Shown: positions 33,413 to 42,092, numbered from the stretch's first letter. The stretch: 64,000 bases of DNA from Flavobacterium ranwuense (GCF_004349315.1 NZ_SMLH01000001.1:620001-684000); one strand, 5' to 3'. Numbers and translations are program-made. The notes: generated by a model from the letters alone, not told the origin.

Positions 33413-33610
33413 TTAATTTTTATTTTGTCCTGGTGCGTAGCGTTTAGCACTTTTCCCTCCATATATTTTTTTAGCTTGACCCGGTGGGAGTTTCTTAGCT
33501 TTATAGGTAGATCTGCTGGTTCCGGTGTGAATGCTACAGTTTGAAAATGAAACTGCAAATAGAATAACCATAACGCTTACGGCAAATCTTGAATTTTTAA
33601 ATGTTCTCAT
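33413..33610 (-). CDS. Small exported basic protein
   Basis: This 65-residue protein has an N-terminal hydrophobic segment (about residues 9-25) ending SFSNC, which could be a weak lipobox or a signal peptide. A short basic tail follows with the repeated phrase PPGQAKKIYGGKSAKRYAPGQ. Similar tiny proteins are widespread in flavobacteria and have sometimes been misnamed as an oxidase subunit; no function can be supported. Its 5' side borders the duplicated remnant at 33654-33814. Confidence 0.65.
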   Translation of the reverse strand: MRTFKNSRFAVSVMVILFAVSFSNCSIHTGTSRSTYKAKKLPPGQAKKIYGGKSAKRYAPGQNKN

Positions 33611-33653
33611 AACTTAATTAGATTGTATCTGCTGCGAAAATACAAAATCAAAA

Positions 33654-33814
33654 TTAAAAACAGTGAATTTCATTCGGTGTCACACAATTATCCACTTTTA
33701 CATAGGCTTCGTAAACAATAGGGGTATGATTCACATTTATTATGTAACAGTCTTTGGTGCTTTAACTTTGTGCTCAAACTTTCTGTAAGGATCTGTCATG
33801 ACTGCCAGAACTGC
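33654..33814 (-). pseudogene. Chimeric decayed remnant: desuccinylase C-terminus fused to 5-FCL C-terminus
   Basis: On the minus strand the DNA encodes TDPYRKFEHKVKAP, matching TDPYGKFERKVKAP of the desuccinylase-family protein at 35508-36491. After a one-base frameshift near 33737 it reads YIINVNHTPIVYE, matching YVINANHSPIVYE of the same protein. The next residues, YVKVDNCVTPNEIHCF and a stop at 33654, match the end of the 5-FCL protein at 34952 (DVKLDYCVTPNSIYSF). Similarity to the 3' flank of the 5-FCL gene continues to about 33618. The junction falls where both intact genes share the 10-bp sequence CATCGCCTTC (34999-35008 and 35552-35561). The remnant lacks most of both genes and is not functional. 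Confidence 0.85.
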
Positions 33815-33832
33815 TCAGATATACATGAATTT

Positions 33833-33879
33833 CTCTCGTTACGATAAAACGAATTTACAAATCGGCTTACAAACGAGAG
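33833..33879. repeat. 8-bp inverted repeat CTCTCGTT...AACGAGAG
   Basis: The arms 33833-33840 and 33872-33879 are separated by 31 bp and lie 22 bp upstream of a terminator hairpin. Together they could fold as a short structured RNA; there is no other support. Confidence 0.4.
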
Positions 33880-33901
33880 CAGGTAAAACAAGTCAAGAAA
33901 T

Positions 33902-33931
33902 AAAAAACCTCGCTATTTGCGAGGTTTTTTT
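33902..33931 (+). terminator. Terminator-like hairpin in the remnant region
   Basis: AAAAAACCTCGC pairs with GCGAGGTTTTTT across a 5-base loop. It is symmetric and can act on both strands; no recognised plus-strand gene ends here. On the minus strand it lies just downstream of the PPC lipoprotein gene (33980-34819). Confidence 0.75.
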
Positions 33932-33979
33932 ATGTTTCATAAAGTTGCTACATTATCCCCTACTTTATAAGTATGGTTT

Positions 33980-34819
33980 TTATTTTGTGATAGTTACAGT
34001 TAAACGCGATTGGAAATCAGAGTTGAAGCCATAAAGACCAGCATACCAAGTTCCTGATGGAGGATTAAGAATGGTACAACTTTTAATTTCCCGGTTTGGC
34101 GTATGGCTTATGTAATCGGCAGTCCAAGTATATTTAGGTAGGTAAGTGGGTGGTTTGGGACCAGCTACGATAGGCGCAGCACCTCTTCTTACAAATAAAT
34201 CTGCCAAATTTCGATAATTGTTTGTAGGTTCATTTGTTTTAACTGTCATACTCTTAACACCTGAAGGGACTGTAAATGGTACAACTTTTAGCTGATAGGC
34301 ACTTCCAGTTACATCTACATCAATTAATTTAGTTTCTCCTGTAGTTGTACCAGATCCGCCTGTGCCGCCAGTTCCACCGGTACCACTACCAATAGATACA
34401 GCTACGTTATTAACAGAGAGACTTGGAGTATTATTCTGCACAACTATTTTTACTATGTTTGATGTTTTATTAAACATGGATTTAGAAATAGTACCAGAAT
34501 ATGAATTGGTAACTATATCCCATCTACTGCCAGTTAATGTGTATCTTTTCTTAGTATAAGATACAGAAACGCTTGTAGGCAATGTCATCTTGGTTTCAGA
34601 GCTTGAAACAAGTTTGTTGTTAATCACAATATCAGTTATAATATTATAATTGCTACTTGTTTTATTTAAGTCTTCCGAAAGCGCCGTAATTCCTAACATG
34701 TCATCAATTGCAGCATCAATATCTTTATTCAGACTATCTATTTCTTCGCAAGAAGAAAAACAGAAAATTGAAATTAGGGAAATAATCCAAATTTTTTTTT
34801 GTGAGATTTTACTTTTCAT
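33980..34819 (-). CDS. Lipoprotein with C-terminal PPC-like domain
   Basis: This 279-residue protein has a lipoprotein signal (FSSC lipobox at about residue 24). An unrecognised beta-rich domain occupies about 45-145, a Gly/Thr linker (GTGGTGGTGG) about 148-163, and a domain of about 115 residues follows. That last domain looks like a bacterial pre-peptidase C-terminal (PPC) domain, with the phrases VPFTVPSGVKSMTV, ADLFVRRG and PPSGTWYAGLYG. It is probably surface or periplasmic, with a carbohydrate- or protein-binding type role. It sits between the decayed remnant and the intact 5-FCL gene, so it may have arrived with, or been enclosed by, a segmental duplication. Confidence 0.8.
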   Translation of the reverse strand: MKSKISQKKIWIISLISIFCFSSCEEIDSLNKDIDAAIDDMLGITALSEDLNKTSSNYNIITDIVINNKLVSSSETKMTLPTSVSVSYTKKRYTLTGSRWDIVTNSYSGTISKSMFNKTSNIVKIVVQNNTPSLSVNNVAVSIGSGTGGTGGTGGSGTTTGETKLIDVDVTGSAYQLKVVPFTVPSGVKSMTVKTNEPTNNYRNLADLFVRRGAAPIVAGPKPPTYLPKYTWTADYISHTPNREIKSCTILNPPSGTWYAGLYGFNSDFQSRLTVTITK

Positions 34820-34951
34820 AGCTTAAGTTTTTTTACTTTTCAAAAGTATAGAAACTTTAAATCTGTTCAAATACCTACAAATGGGTATTTTTTATTTAGT
34901 AATGAAGATTAAGCGTTAGATTTTATCAGTTGCAAAAGCACAAATTCAAAA

Positions 34952-35518
34952 TTAAAAAGAGTAAATAGAATTTGGAGTCACACAATAATCCAATTTTACA
35001 TCGCCTTCAAAAATATCGGTAATCAATTTTTCTGGTTCAAAGAAAGAAAGTCCAATTTTGATTACATCCGGTTTGCATTCGGATAAAAATTTATCATAAA
35101 ATCCTTTCCCGTAACCCACGCGATGTCCTTTTATGTCGAAAGCCAAAAGCGGTACAAAAACCACATCAATTTTATGTGAAGGAACTTCAATTCCATCTAT
35201 AGGTTCTGGAATATTGTATTCGTTTTTCTTGATTTTGGTGTTGTCCGTCAAAAGAAAATGAACCAAATTACACGTTTTAAAATCGCATTTGGAAACAACT
35301 ATTTCTTTGTCTTTTCCGGACAATATGTGCAGAATAAATTCGGTATTGATTTCCTTATGTTCCGTAATAGGAAGAAAAATATGGAAATAGGTTCTCTCCC
35401 AAATAGGAAGTGCCAGTATTTTATTGGCAATAGACAAACTCATTTCTTCTATTTCATTTTCAGAAAGTGAATTTCGTAAGGCTTTGTATTTTTGCCGTAA
35501 TTCTGTTTTATTCTTCAT
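34952..35518 (-). CDS. 5-formyltetrahydrofolate cyclo-ligase
   Basis: This 188-residue enzyme converts 5-formyl-THF to 5,10-methenyl-THF with ATP. The diagnostic phrases are VFVPLLAFDIKGHRVGYGKGFYDKFL and an N-terminal MKNKTELRQKYKALR that binds nucleotide. The start at 35518 overlaps the desuccinylase gene by 11 bp, which indicates coupling; an upstream ATG at 35569 would overlap even further. The C-terminus DYCVTPNSIYSF is the part duplicated in the remnant at 33654. Confidence 0.94.
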   Translation of the reverse strand: MKNKTELRQKYKALRNSLSENEIEEMSLSIANKILALPIWERTYFHIFLPITEHKEINTEFILHILSGKDKEIVVSKCDFKTCNLVHFLLTDNTKIKKNEYNIPEPIDGIEVPSHKIDVVFVPLLAFDIKGHRVGYGKGFYDKFLSECKPDVIKIGLSFFEPEKLITDIFEGDVKLDYCVTPNSIYSF

Positions 35519-36491
35519 CCTCTTCATTAGTGTTTGACATGTGATAAATAGCATCGCCTTCGTAAACAATAGGGGAATGATTGGCGTTGATCACGTAACC
35601 ATCATTTGGCGCTTTAACTTTTCGCTCAAACTTTCCATACGGATCTGTTATAGTTGCTAGAATTGTTCCCTTTTGTACAAAATTACCAATAGTATTATAA
35701 TCGTGCAACAATCCGGAACATTTGGCTCTTATCCAACCCGATTTTTCAATATAGATTGAAGGCGATTTTGGTTTGATAACGATATGTTTTGGATCTAACA
35801 TACCAAGATGAGACAACAGGCGTTTTGCACCATTAACTCCTTCGTCAGCAACAAAATTATTAATGTCAAGTGATTTACCGCCCTCGAAAAGCAGCATTTT
35901 TACATTCATTTTTTCACTGGAACTTCGGAAAGAACCTGAAATGTTTTTGGAATACAACGTAAACGGAGCATTAAAAACATCGGCTAATATTTTTAATTGT
36001 TCATTGTTCTGGGTAAGACGAATTTGTGGCGCATTAAAACGACTGGCGCCACCAGCATGGAAATCAACGGCATATTGTACAATTGGCATTATCTCCGTTA
36101 AAATATGAAAGGCAAATCTACTGGCTAAAGAACCCGTTTTGCTGCCCGGAAAAACCCTGTTTAAATCCCGGCCATCAGGAAATTCCCTGGATTTATTGAC
36201 AAATCCATATACGTTTATGATAGGAATACAAATGATTGTGCCTTTTTTTGGTCTGTTTATTTTTTTGCTTATCAATTGCCTAACGATTTCGACACCGTTA
36301 ATTTCATCTCCATGAATTCCTGCGGAGAAAAGCACGACTGGGCCATCAATTTTAGAGCGTCTTACAATAACGGGGATGTTTAGTTTTGTGGTGGTGTGTA
36401 ATCGGGCAATTTCGACATTGATGGTTTTGCTTTCGCCGGGAACAATGCTTTCGCCGAAAATTACGATTGGTGTGGTATTGGTTTTTATCAT
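35508..36491 (-). CDS. Succinylglutamate desuccinylase/aspartoacylase-family M14 protein
   Basis: This 327-residue zinc hydrolase has the M14 metal motif HGDE in SAGIHGDEINGVEIV, a second His in AVDFHAGGASRFNAP, and an Arg/Asn patch (GRDLNRVFPG). The C-terminal 90 residues form a beta-rich biotinyl-like domain (DPYGKFERKVKAPNDGYVI). Family members remove acyl groups from amino acids, or in some groups act on tetrahydrofolate or lysine modifications; the substrate is not determined here. It overlaps the 5-FCL gene. Confidence 0.88.
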   Translation of the reverse strand: MIKTNTTPIVIFGESIVPGESKTINVEIARLHTTTKLNIPVIVRRSKIDGPVVLFSAGIHGDEINGVEIVRQLISKKINRPKKGTIICIPIINVYGFVNKSREFPDGRDLNRVFPGSKTGSLASRFAFHILTEIMPIVQYAVDFHAGGASRFNAPQIRLTQNNEQLKILADVFNAPFTLYSKNISGSFRSSSEKMNVKMLLFEGGKSLDINNFVADEGVNGAKRLLSHLGMLDPKHIVIKPKSPSIYIEKSGWIRAKCSGLLHDYNTIGNFVQKGTILATITDPYGKFERKVKAPNDGYVINANHSPIVYEGDAIYHMSNTNEEDEE

Positions 36492-36606
36492 AGGTTCTTG
36501 AAACCATAAAAATAACGATAATAACGAATTAGAAACTAAAATTCTGATAAAAATTTCGCAGGAAAGATTTCAAGAGTATTGATTTGTATTTCGTGATTTT
36601 TGAGAT

Positions 36607-36614
36607 TAACTTTG
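36607..36614 (+). promoter_or_regulatory. -7 element very close to the uvrC start
   Basis: TAACTTTG matches TAnnTTTG and ends only four bases before the uvrC ATG at 36619. Transcription from here would give a leaderless or nearly leaderless mRNA. Confidence 0.5.
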
Positions 36615-36618
36615 TTAC

Positions 36619-38418
36619 ATGAATCCAATAACTTTAGCCTTACAAATCCAAACCTTACCAGACGGTCCCGGCGTATATCAATATTATGATAAGGAAGGGA
36701 AAATTCTGTATGTGGGCAAAGCCAAAAACATTAAAAAAAGAGTTTCTTCTTATTTTAATAAAATTCATGATACGGCCAAAACTAATGTGCTCGTAAAAAA
36801 AATTGTCACCATAAAACACATTGTGGTTCCTACTGAAACCGATGCGCTGTTATTAGAAAATAACCTGATAAAAACATTGCTGCCGCGCTACAACGTATTG
36901 TTGCGAGATGATAAAAGTTATCCGTGGTTGTGCATAAAGAAAGAACCTTTTTCGCGCATTTTTGCGACTCGAAGAATGGTCAAAGACGGGTCGGAATATT
37001 TTGGGCCTTATACCAGTTTCAAAACCGTGAATACTATTTTAGAACTGATTAAAGAATTGTACCCACTCCGAACCTGCAACTTTGATTTGAGTAAAAGCAA
37101 TATTGACAGTGGGAAATTCAAGGTCTGTCTCGAATATCATATTGGCAATTGCATGGGGCCTTGTGAAGGTCATGAAACGTTAGAAAATTACCAAAAACAA
37201 GTTGACGCGATTCGTGAAATCCTAAAAGGAAATTTCAAAGAAAGTATGAAGGATTTTAAGCGCGTCATGACCAATTTGGCCGCTGATATGCATTTTGAAG
37301 AAGCCCAAAAAATCAAAGAGAAAATAGAAGTTCTGGAAAACTACCAATCACGTTCCACAATTGTAAATCCTAAAATCACGAATATTGATGTGTTCTCGAT
37401 TGTTTCGGATGAAAGCGCGGCCTATGTTAACTTTTTACAAATTTCTCACGGTTCGATTATTCGTTCGCACACGATGGAAATCAAAAAGAAACTCGACGAG
37501 ACGGATGAAGAATTGCTAGAATTGGCAATTGTCGAATTGAGAGAGCGCTTTCAATTGTTGTCTCGAGAAGTTATCGTTCCGTTTCACGTTGATTTGGGTG
37601 AAAACATAAAAATTACGGTTCCACAATTGGGAGACAAAAAGCAAATATTGGATTTGTCGATTCGGAATGCTAAGTTTTACCGAATCGAACAACTGAAACA
37701 ATTGCAAATTGTAGATCCTGACCGACATACCAAAAGGATTATGGCGCAAATGCAAAAAGACTTGCGATTGCCGGTGGAGCCAAGACATATCGAATGTTTT
37801 GATAACTCAAACATTCAAGGAACTAACCCTGTTGCGGCCTGTGTGGTTTTCAAGGACGGAAAGCCAAGCAAGAAAGACTATCGCCATTTTAATATAAAAA
37901 CTGTCGAAGGACCGGATGATTTTGCTTCGATGACCGAAGTGGTTTATCGCCGTTACAAAAGATTATTAGATGAAAACGAGCCTTTGCCACAATTAATTAT
38001 CATTGACGGAGGGAAAGGACAATTATCCTCGGCATTAAAAAGTATCGATGAATTGGGTTTGCGAGGAAAAATTACGATAATCGGTATTGCCAAGAGGCTG
38101 GAAGAGTTATTTTATCCGGGTGATTCCATTCCTTTGTATCTGGATAAAAGATCGGAAACCTTGAAGATAATCCAGCAATTGCGCAACGAGGCGCATCGTT
38201 TTGGGATCACACATCATAGAGATAAAAGGAGTAAAGCGGCACTAAATTCTTCGATAGAAAGTATTCCCGGTATTGGAGAAAAAACGATGCTGGCTTTAAT
38301 TCAACATTTTAAAAGTGTTAAAAGATTGAAATTAGCCACAGAAAAAGAAATTTCAGACGTTATAGGTATGTCTAAAGCCAAAAAAATTATCGAATTTTAC
38401 AAGGCTGCTAATGAATGA
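36619..38418 (+). CDS. uvrC: UvrABC system protein C
   Basis: This 599-residue protein makes the two incisions in nucleotide excision repair. The GIY-YIG domain lies at residues 12-90 (GPGVYQYYDK, then ILYVGKAKNIKKRV), and the UVR domain near 200-235. The RNase H-like endonuclease domain includes RHIECFDNSNIQGTNPVAACVVF and LIIIDGGKGQLSSA, and a helix-hairpin-helix closes the protein (SIPGIGEKTMLALIQHF). The length is normal. It is a single-gene unit followed 74 bp later by the patatin-like gene. Confidence 0.97.
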   Translation: MNPITLALQIQTLPDGPGVYQYYDKEGKILYVGKAKNIKKRVSSYFNKIHDTAKTNVLVKKIVTIKHIVVPTETDALLLENNLIKTLLPRYNVLLRDDKSYPWLCIKKEPFSRIFATRRMVKDGSEYFGPYTSFKTVNTILELIKELYPLRTCNFDLSKSNIDSGKFKVCLEYHIGNCMGPCEGHETLENYQKQVDAIREILKGNFKESMKDFKRVMTNLAADMHFEEAQKIKEKIEVLENYQSRSTIVNPKITNIDVFSIVSDESAAYVNFLQISHGSIIRSHTMEIKKKLDETDEELLELAIVELRERFQLLSREVIVPFHVDLGENIKITVPQLGDKKQILDLSIRNAKFYRIEQLKQLQIVDPDRHTKRIMAQMQKDLRLPVEPRHIECFDNSNIQGTNPVAACVVFKDGKPSKKDYRHFNIKTVEGPDDFASMTEVVYRRYKRLLDENEPLPQLIIIDGGKGQLSSALKSIDELGLRGKITIIGIAKRLEELFYPGDSIPLYLDKRSETLKIIQQLRNEAHRFGITHHRDKRSKAALNSSIESIPGIGEKTMLALIQHFKSVKRLKLATEKEISDVIGMSKAKKIIEFYKAANE

Positions 38419-38492
38419 TTAATTTAGATTATTGAATTTTGGGCAAATGATGCCTGATCGCGCCAAATTTTATTACTACCAAATTGCACCTT

Positions 38493-40691
38493 ATGAAGAA
38501 ACTCATTCTATTATTCATTGTTTTTGCAAGTCTGACTGTGTCTTCGCAAGAGCAAAAGAAACCAAAAATTGGTTTAGTTTTAAGTGGCGGCGGTGCAAAA
38601 GGATTTGCGCATATTGGAGTTTTGAAAGTATTGGAAGAAGCGGGAATCAAGATTGATTACATTGGCGGAACCAGTATGGGAGCGGTTATTGGCGGTCTTT
38701 ATGCTTCAGGATATAACGCAAGTCAGATTGATTCTATTTTTCATGCAACTAATTTTGACGAACTATTAAACGATTTTATTCCAAGATCTTCCAAAAATTT
38801 TTACGAAAAAAGAAACGATGAATTGTACGCGCTCGTTTTACCGTTTAGTAAACTCAAAATAGGCATTCCGGAAGCGTTGTCAAAAGGGATGTATAATTAT
38901 AATTTGTTAAACAGAATTACCAGAAACGTTAGGCATATTAAAGATTTTAATCAGCTTCCAATTCCTTTTTTATGTATTGGAACTGATATAGAAACCGGAA
39001 AAGAAGTGCTGTTGAACAAAGGAAATCTGGCACAGGCTATGATTGCCAGCTCCGCATTTCCGTCTTTGTTTTCTCCTGTGGAAATTGACGGAAGGGTGCT
39101 TGTGGATGGAGGTGTCGTTAATAACTATCCAATAGAGGAAGTACGGAAATTAGGCGCGGATATTATAATAGGTGTTGATGTTCAAAATGATTTGTTAGAT
39201 AGGAGCCAGCTTAAAGATGCCACGAGAATCTTGGTCCAAATTACAAATCTTCAATCCATTGAAAGGATGAAAAAAAATGTAAAAGAAACGGAGGTCTATA
39301 TAAGGCCGGATGTCAAAAATTACGGAGTTGTGTCCTTCGACAAAGGAAAGGAAATCATTAGAAAAGGGGAAGAAGCCACATTCTCAGTTTATGAAAAAAT
39401 AAAATTACTTGCCGATGAATCTAACCCGTATAAGAAGCCGAATCTAAAATTAACAACAGACAGCTTGCAGATTATAGACATCAATAGCAATGAATTGGAT
39501 AATTATACCAAAGAATATGTAATAGGTAAATTAAGATTTAAACCAGGAGCTAAAACGTGTTATGATGATTTGTTGAAGGGAATAAATAATATCAATGCGA
39601 CTCAGAATTTCAGTGCTATATCCTATTCATTAGACGCAAATGAAAACGGGGATGATTTAAACTTAACTTTAAAAGAAAATCCTACAAAAACGTATTTGAA
39701 ATTTGGGTTGCATTATGACAATTTATTCAAGAGTGCCGTTTTGATTAACCTGACACATAAAAAAACATTTTTTAAAAATGACAGAACCTCTCTGGATATA
39801 GTTTTGGGAGATAATATCAGGTATAATTTAGATTATTATATAGAGAATGGATTTAATTTGAGTTTTGGTTTCAAATCGCAGTTCAATCAATTTAATAGAA
39901 ACGTAGCCAAAGAAATAAGCAGTTTAGATTTAGGTGCTTTGGGTATAAATTCAATCAATGTTGATTTTCATGATTTAACAAATCAGGCTTATTTTCAATC
40001 TTTATTTGTTCAAAAATTTTTGATTGGCGGAGGAATTGAATTAAAATATTTAAAAATAAAGTCGGAAACATTGGCCAATGTTGATCCGGTAATTGATAAT
40101 AGTAATTACTTAAGTCTTTTTGGTTATATGAAATTTGATTCTTTTGATAATAAATATTTCCCAAAAAAAGGATGGTATTTTTCAGGGGATATACAATCGT
40201 ATTTGGTGTCTTCGGATTACACAGGGGTTTTTGAGCCTTTTTCCATCGCAAAAGCAGATTTTGGAGTGGCTGCAACACTTTTTAAAAATGTTACGGTTAA
40301 ATTTCATACGGATGCCGGTTTCTCCTTTGGGAATGAAAGTGTTTCTTTTTTTAATTTTATTTTGGGAGGTTACGGTTACAATCCTATAAACAACTTCAAG
40401 TATTTTTATGGGTATGATTATTTAAGTATTGCTGCCAACAGTTATATAAAATCAACAGGAACGATTGATTATGAATTTTATAAGAACAACCATTTCAATT
40501 TTTCGGCAAACTTTGCTAATGTTGGCGATAAAATTTTCGAAACGGTAGATTGGATTTCAATCCCAAAATACTCAGGTTATGCAGTAGGGTATGGTTTAGA
40601 AACAAGAATTGGACCTATAGAAATAAAATATTCCTGGTCTCCGGAAAATGCAAAAGGATACACTTGGTTTAGTATTGGGTTTATGTTTTAA
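38493..40691 (+). CDS. Patatin-like phospholipase with outer-membrane barrel domain
   Basis: This 732-residue protein has a signal peptide (about residues 1-19, ending VSSQ) and an N-terminal patatin domain. The patatin domain carries the oxyanion loop SGGGAKGFAH, the nucleophile Ser61 in GTSMG, and the catalytic Asp in VDGGVVNNYP. A POTRA-like region follows at about 335-385 (GKLRFKPGAKTCYDDLLKGI), then a C-terminal beta-barrel of the BamA/TamA/PlpD type ending in Phe. This is the type Vd-like architecture: a lipase anchored to an outer-membrane barrel. The phospholipid substrate and the side of exposure are inferred. Confidence 0.9.
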   Translation: MKKLILLFIVFASLTVSSQEQKKPKIGLVLSGGGAKGFAHIGVLKVLEEAGIKIDYIGGTSMGAVIGGLYASGYNASQIDSIFHATNFDELLNDFIPRSSKNFYEKRNDELYALVLPFSKLKIGIPEALSKGMYNYNLLNRITRNVRHIKDFNQLPIPFLCIGTDIETGKEVLLNKGNLAQAMIASSAFPSLFSPVEIDGRVLVDGGVVNNYPIEEVRKLGADIIIGVDVQNDLLDRSQLKDATRILVQITNLQSIERMKKNVKETEVYIRPDVKNYGVVSFDKGKEIIRKGEEATFSVYEKIKLLADESNPYKKPNLKLTTDSLQIIDINSNELDNYTKEYVIGKLRFKPGAKTCYDDLLKGINNINATQNFSAISYSLDANENGDDLNLTLKENPTKTYLKFGLHYDNLFKSAVLINLTHKKTFFKNDRTSLDIVLGDNIRYNLDYYIENGFNLSFGFKSQFNQFNRNVAKEISSLDLGALGINSINVDFHDLTNQAYFQSLFVQKFLIGGGIELKYLKIKSETLANVDPVIDNSNYLSLFGYMKFDSFDNKYFPKKGWYFSGDIQSYLVSSDYTGVFEPFSIAKADFGVAATLFKNVTVKFHTDAGFSFGNESVSFFNFILGGYGYNPINNFKYFYGYDYLSIAANSYIKSTGTIDYEFYKNNHFNFSANFANVGDKIFETVDWISIPKYSGYAVGYGLETRIGPIEIKYSWSPENAKGYTWFSIGFMF

Positions 40692-40725
40692 TTGTAATTT
40701 AATTCAATAATAATTCCGATATTTG
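40692..40725 (+). promoter_or_regulatory. Possible promoter upstream of the hmgA leader ORF
   Basis: TTG at 40692-40694 and GATATTTG (one mismatch to TAnnTTTG) at 40718-40725 are 23 bp apart. The next ATG is at 40731, five bases after the -7 element. Confidence 0.3.
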
Positions 40726-40730
40726 TTATC

Positions 40731-40796
40731 ATGAAAACAACTTGGAGCGGTTTATTAGGATATCTGCAATTTCTCATCAAGAGGAATCCTGAATAA
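40731..40796 (+). CDS. Possible 21-residue leader ORF upstream of hmgA
   Basis: A complete short frame, MKTTWSGLLGYLQFLIKRNPE, starts five bases after a -7-like word and ends 83 bp before hmgA. It has a mixed hydrophobic and basic composition and only one Tyr, so a classical tyrosine attenuator is not obvious. It could be a small expressed peptide, the remnant of a gene, or chance. Confidence 0.3.
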   Translation: MKTTWSGLLGYLQFLIKRNPE

Positions 40797-40879
40797 GTTG
40801 CATTTTTTTGATTTAATTAAATAAGTTTAGTTTGACAAAACTTTAAACTTTTAAACGTTAATTTTTAAGCAAAAGAATC

Positions 40880-42037
40880 ATGCCTTTATATCATAAATTG
40901 GGAAACTTCCCCCAAAAGAGACACACACAATTCGAAAAGCCAAACGGCGGTTTATACTATGAACAGCTTTTTGGAACAGAAGGTTTTCACGGTCATTCGT
41001 CATTATTATATCACGTTCACAGACCAACACAGGTAAAGGAAATTCTAAAATCCTACTCGGTGGAGCCTAAAATTGCCATTGGGAAAAATATAAAATCGTT
41101 GTTGTTAAAAGGTTTTGACTTGAAGCCCGAAGATGATTTTCTGGACAGTCGCAAAGCGATGTTAGTCAATAAAGATTGTACTATTGGGTTGGCCGCGCCA
41201 AGACAATCGTTGCGCAACTATTTCTATAAAAATGCTGATGCGGATGAAATGATTTTCATCCATAAAGGGAAAGGAAAATTACGCACCATGATGGGAAATA
41301 TTCCTTTCGAATATGGCGATTACTTAATTATTCCTCGCGGAATGATTTATCAAATTGATTTTGAAACATCGGAAAACAGACTTTTCTACGTCGAATCATT
41401 CGCGCCTTTTTACACACCAAAACGCTATAAAAACGAATCAGGTCAGCATTTAGAACATTCACCATTTTGCGAACGCGACTTTATCTTGCCGACAGAGTTA
41501 GAGACGCACGATGAAAAAGGAGATTTTCTAATCAAAATCAAAAAAGAAGGAATGATACATGAATTCGTTTACGCTACGCATCCCTTTGATGTAGTAGGTT
41601 GGGACGGATATAATTTCCCTTATGGATTCAGTATTCATAATTTTGAGCCTATAACAGGTCGCGTGCACCAGCCGCCACCGGTTCATCAAACATTTGAAAC
41701 GGCAACATTTGTAGTTTGTTCGTTCTGTCCGCGATTGTATGATTACCATCCAAAAGCAATTCCAGCACCTTATAATCACAGTAATATTGACAGTGATGAG
41801 GTTTTGTATTATGTAGATGGCGATTTTATGAGCCGCAACAATATCGAGCAAGGACACATTACATTGCATCCAAAAGGCATTCCGCATGGACCGGCACCAG
41901 GAGCAATGGAACGCAGTATTGGCCATACCATAACCCACGAATTAGCAGTAATGGTCGATACGTTCCGCCCCTTAATGGTAACCGAAGAAGCCATGGGATT
42001 AGATGATGGTCAGTATTACAAATCTTGGGTTGACTAG
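40880..42037 (+). CDS. hmgA: Homogentisate 1,2-dioxygenase
   Basis: This 385-residue cupin dioxygenase opens the homogentisate ring to maleylacetoacetate in tyrosine catabolism. Metal- and substrate-region phrases are RGMIYQIDFE, QPPPVHQTFE, HSNIDSDEVLYYVDGDF and HPKGIPHGPAPGAME. The N-terminal MPLYHKLGNFPQKRHTQF is a bacterial-type form. It is separated from hpd, the previous enzyme of the pathway, by a transposase gene on the same strand. An ancestral hmgA-hpd operon is inferred. The size is slightly below the 430 or so residues of proteobacterial HmgA, as in other Bacteroidota. Confidence 0.96.
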   Translation: MPLYHKLGNFPQKRHTQFEKPNGGLYYEQLFGTEGFHGHSSLLYHVHRPTQVKEILKSYSVEPKIAIGKNIKSLLLKGFDLKPEDDFLDSRKAMLVNKDCTIGLAAPRQSLRNYFYKNADADEMIFIHKGKGKLRTMMGNIPFEYGDYLIIPRGMIYQIDFETSENRLFYVESFAPFYTPKRYKNESGQHLEHSPFCERDFILPTELETHDEKGDFLIKIKKEGMIHEFVYATHPFDVVGWDGYNFPYGFSIHNFEPITGRVHQPPPVHQTFETATFVVCSFCPRLYDYHPKAIPAPYNHSNIDSDEVLYYVDGDFMSRNNIEQGHITLHPKGIPHGPAPGAMERSIGHTITHELAVMVDTFRPLMVTEEAMGLDDGQYYKSWVD

Positions 42038-42055
42038 AATGGGTTTTAACCCATT
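42038..42055. repeat. Hairpin 1 bounding the transposase unit (AATGGGTT-TT-AACCCATT)
   Basis: An 8-bp perfect stem with a two-base loop starts at the very first base after the hmgA stop. It is the upstream boundary hairpin of the inserted transposase unit. Confidence 0.75.
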
Positions 42056-42092
42056 CATTATAGGATTCGTTAAAAAAACCAATTGAACCAAT

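Noticed and set aside
33815..33935. Possible tRNA before the hairpin
   Set aside because: No cloverleaf with a T-arm consensus or CCA-compatible acceptor stem could be built.
33798..34034. 78-codon open frame on the plus strand over the remnant region
   Set aside because: It runs through the remnant, a terminator hairpin and the end of the lipoprotein gene, with no family-like content.
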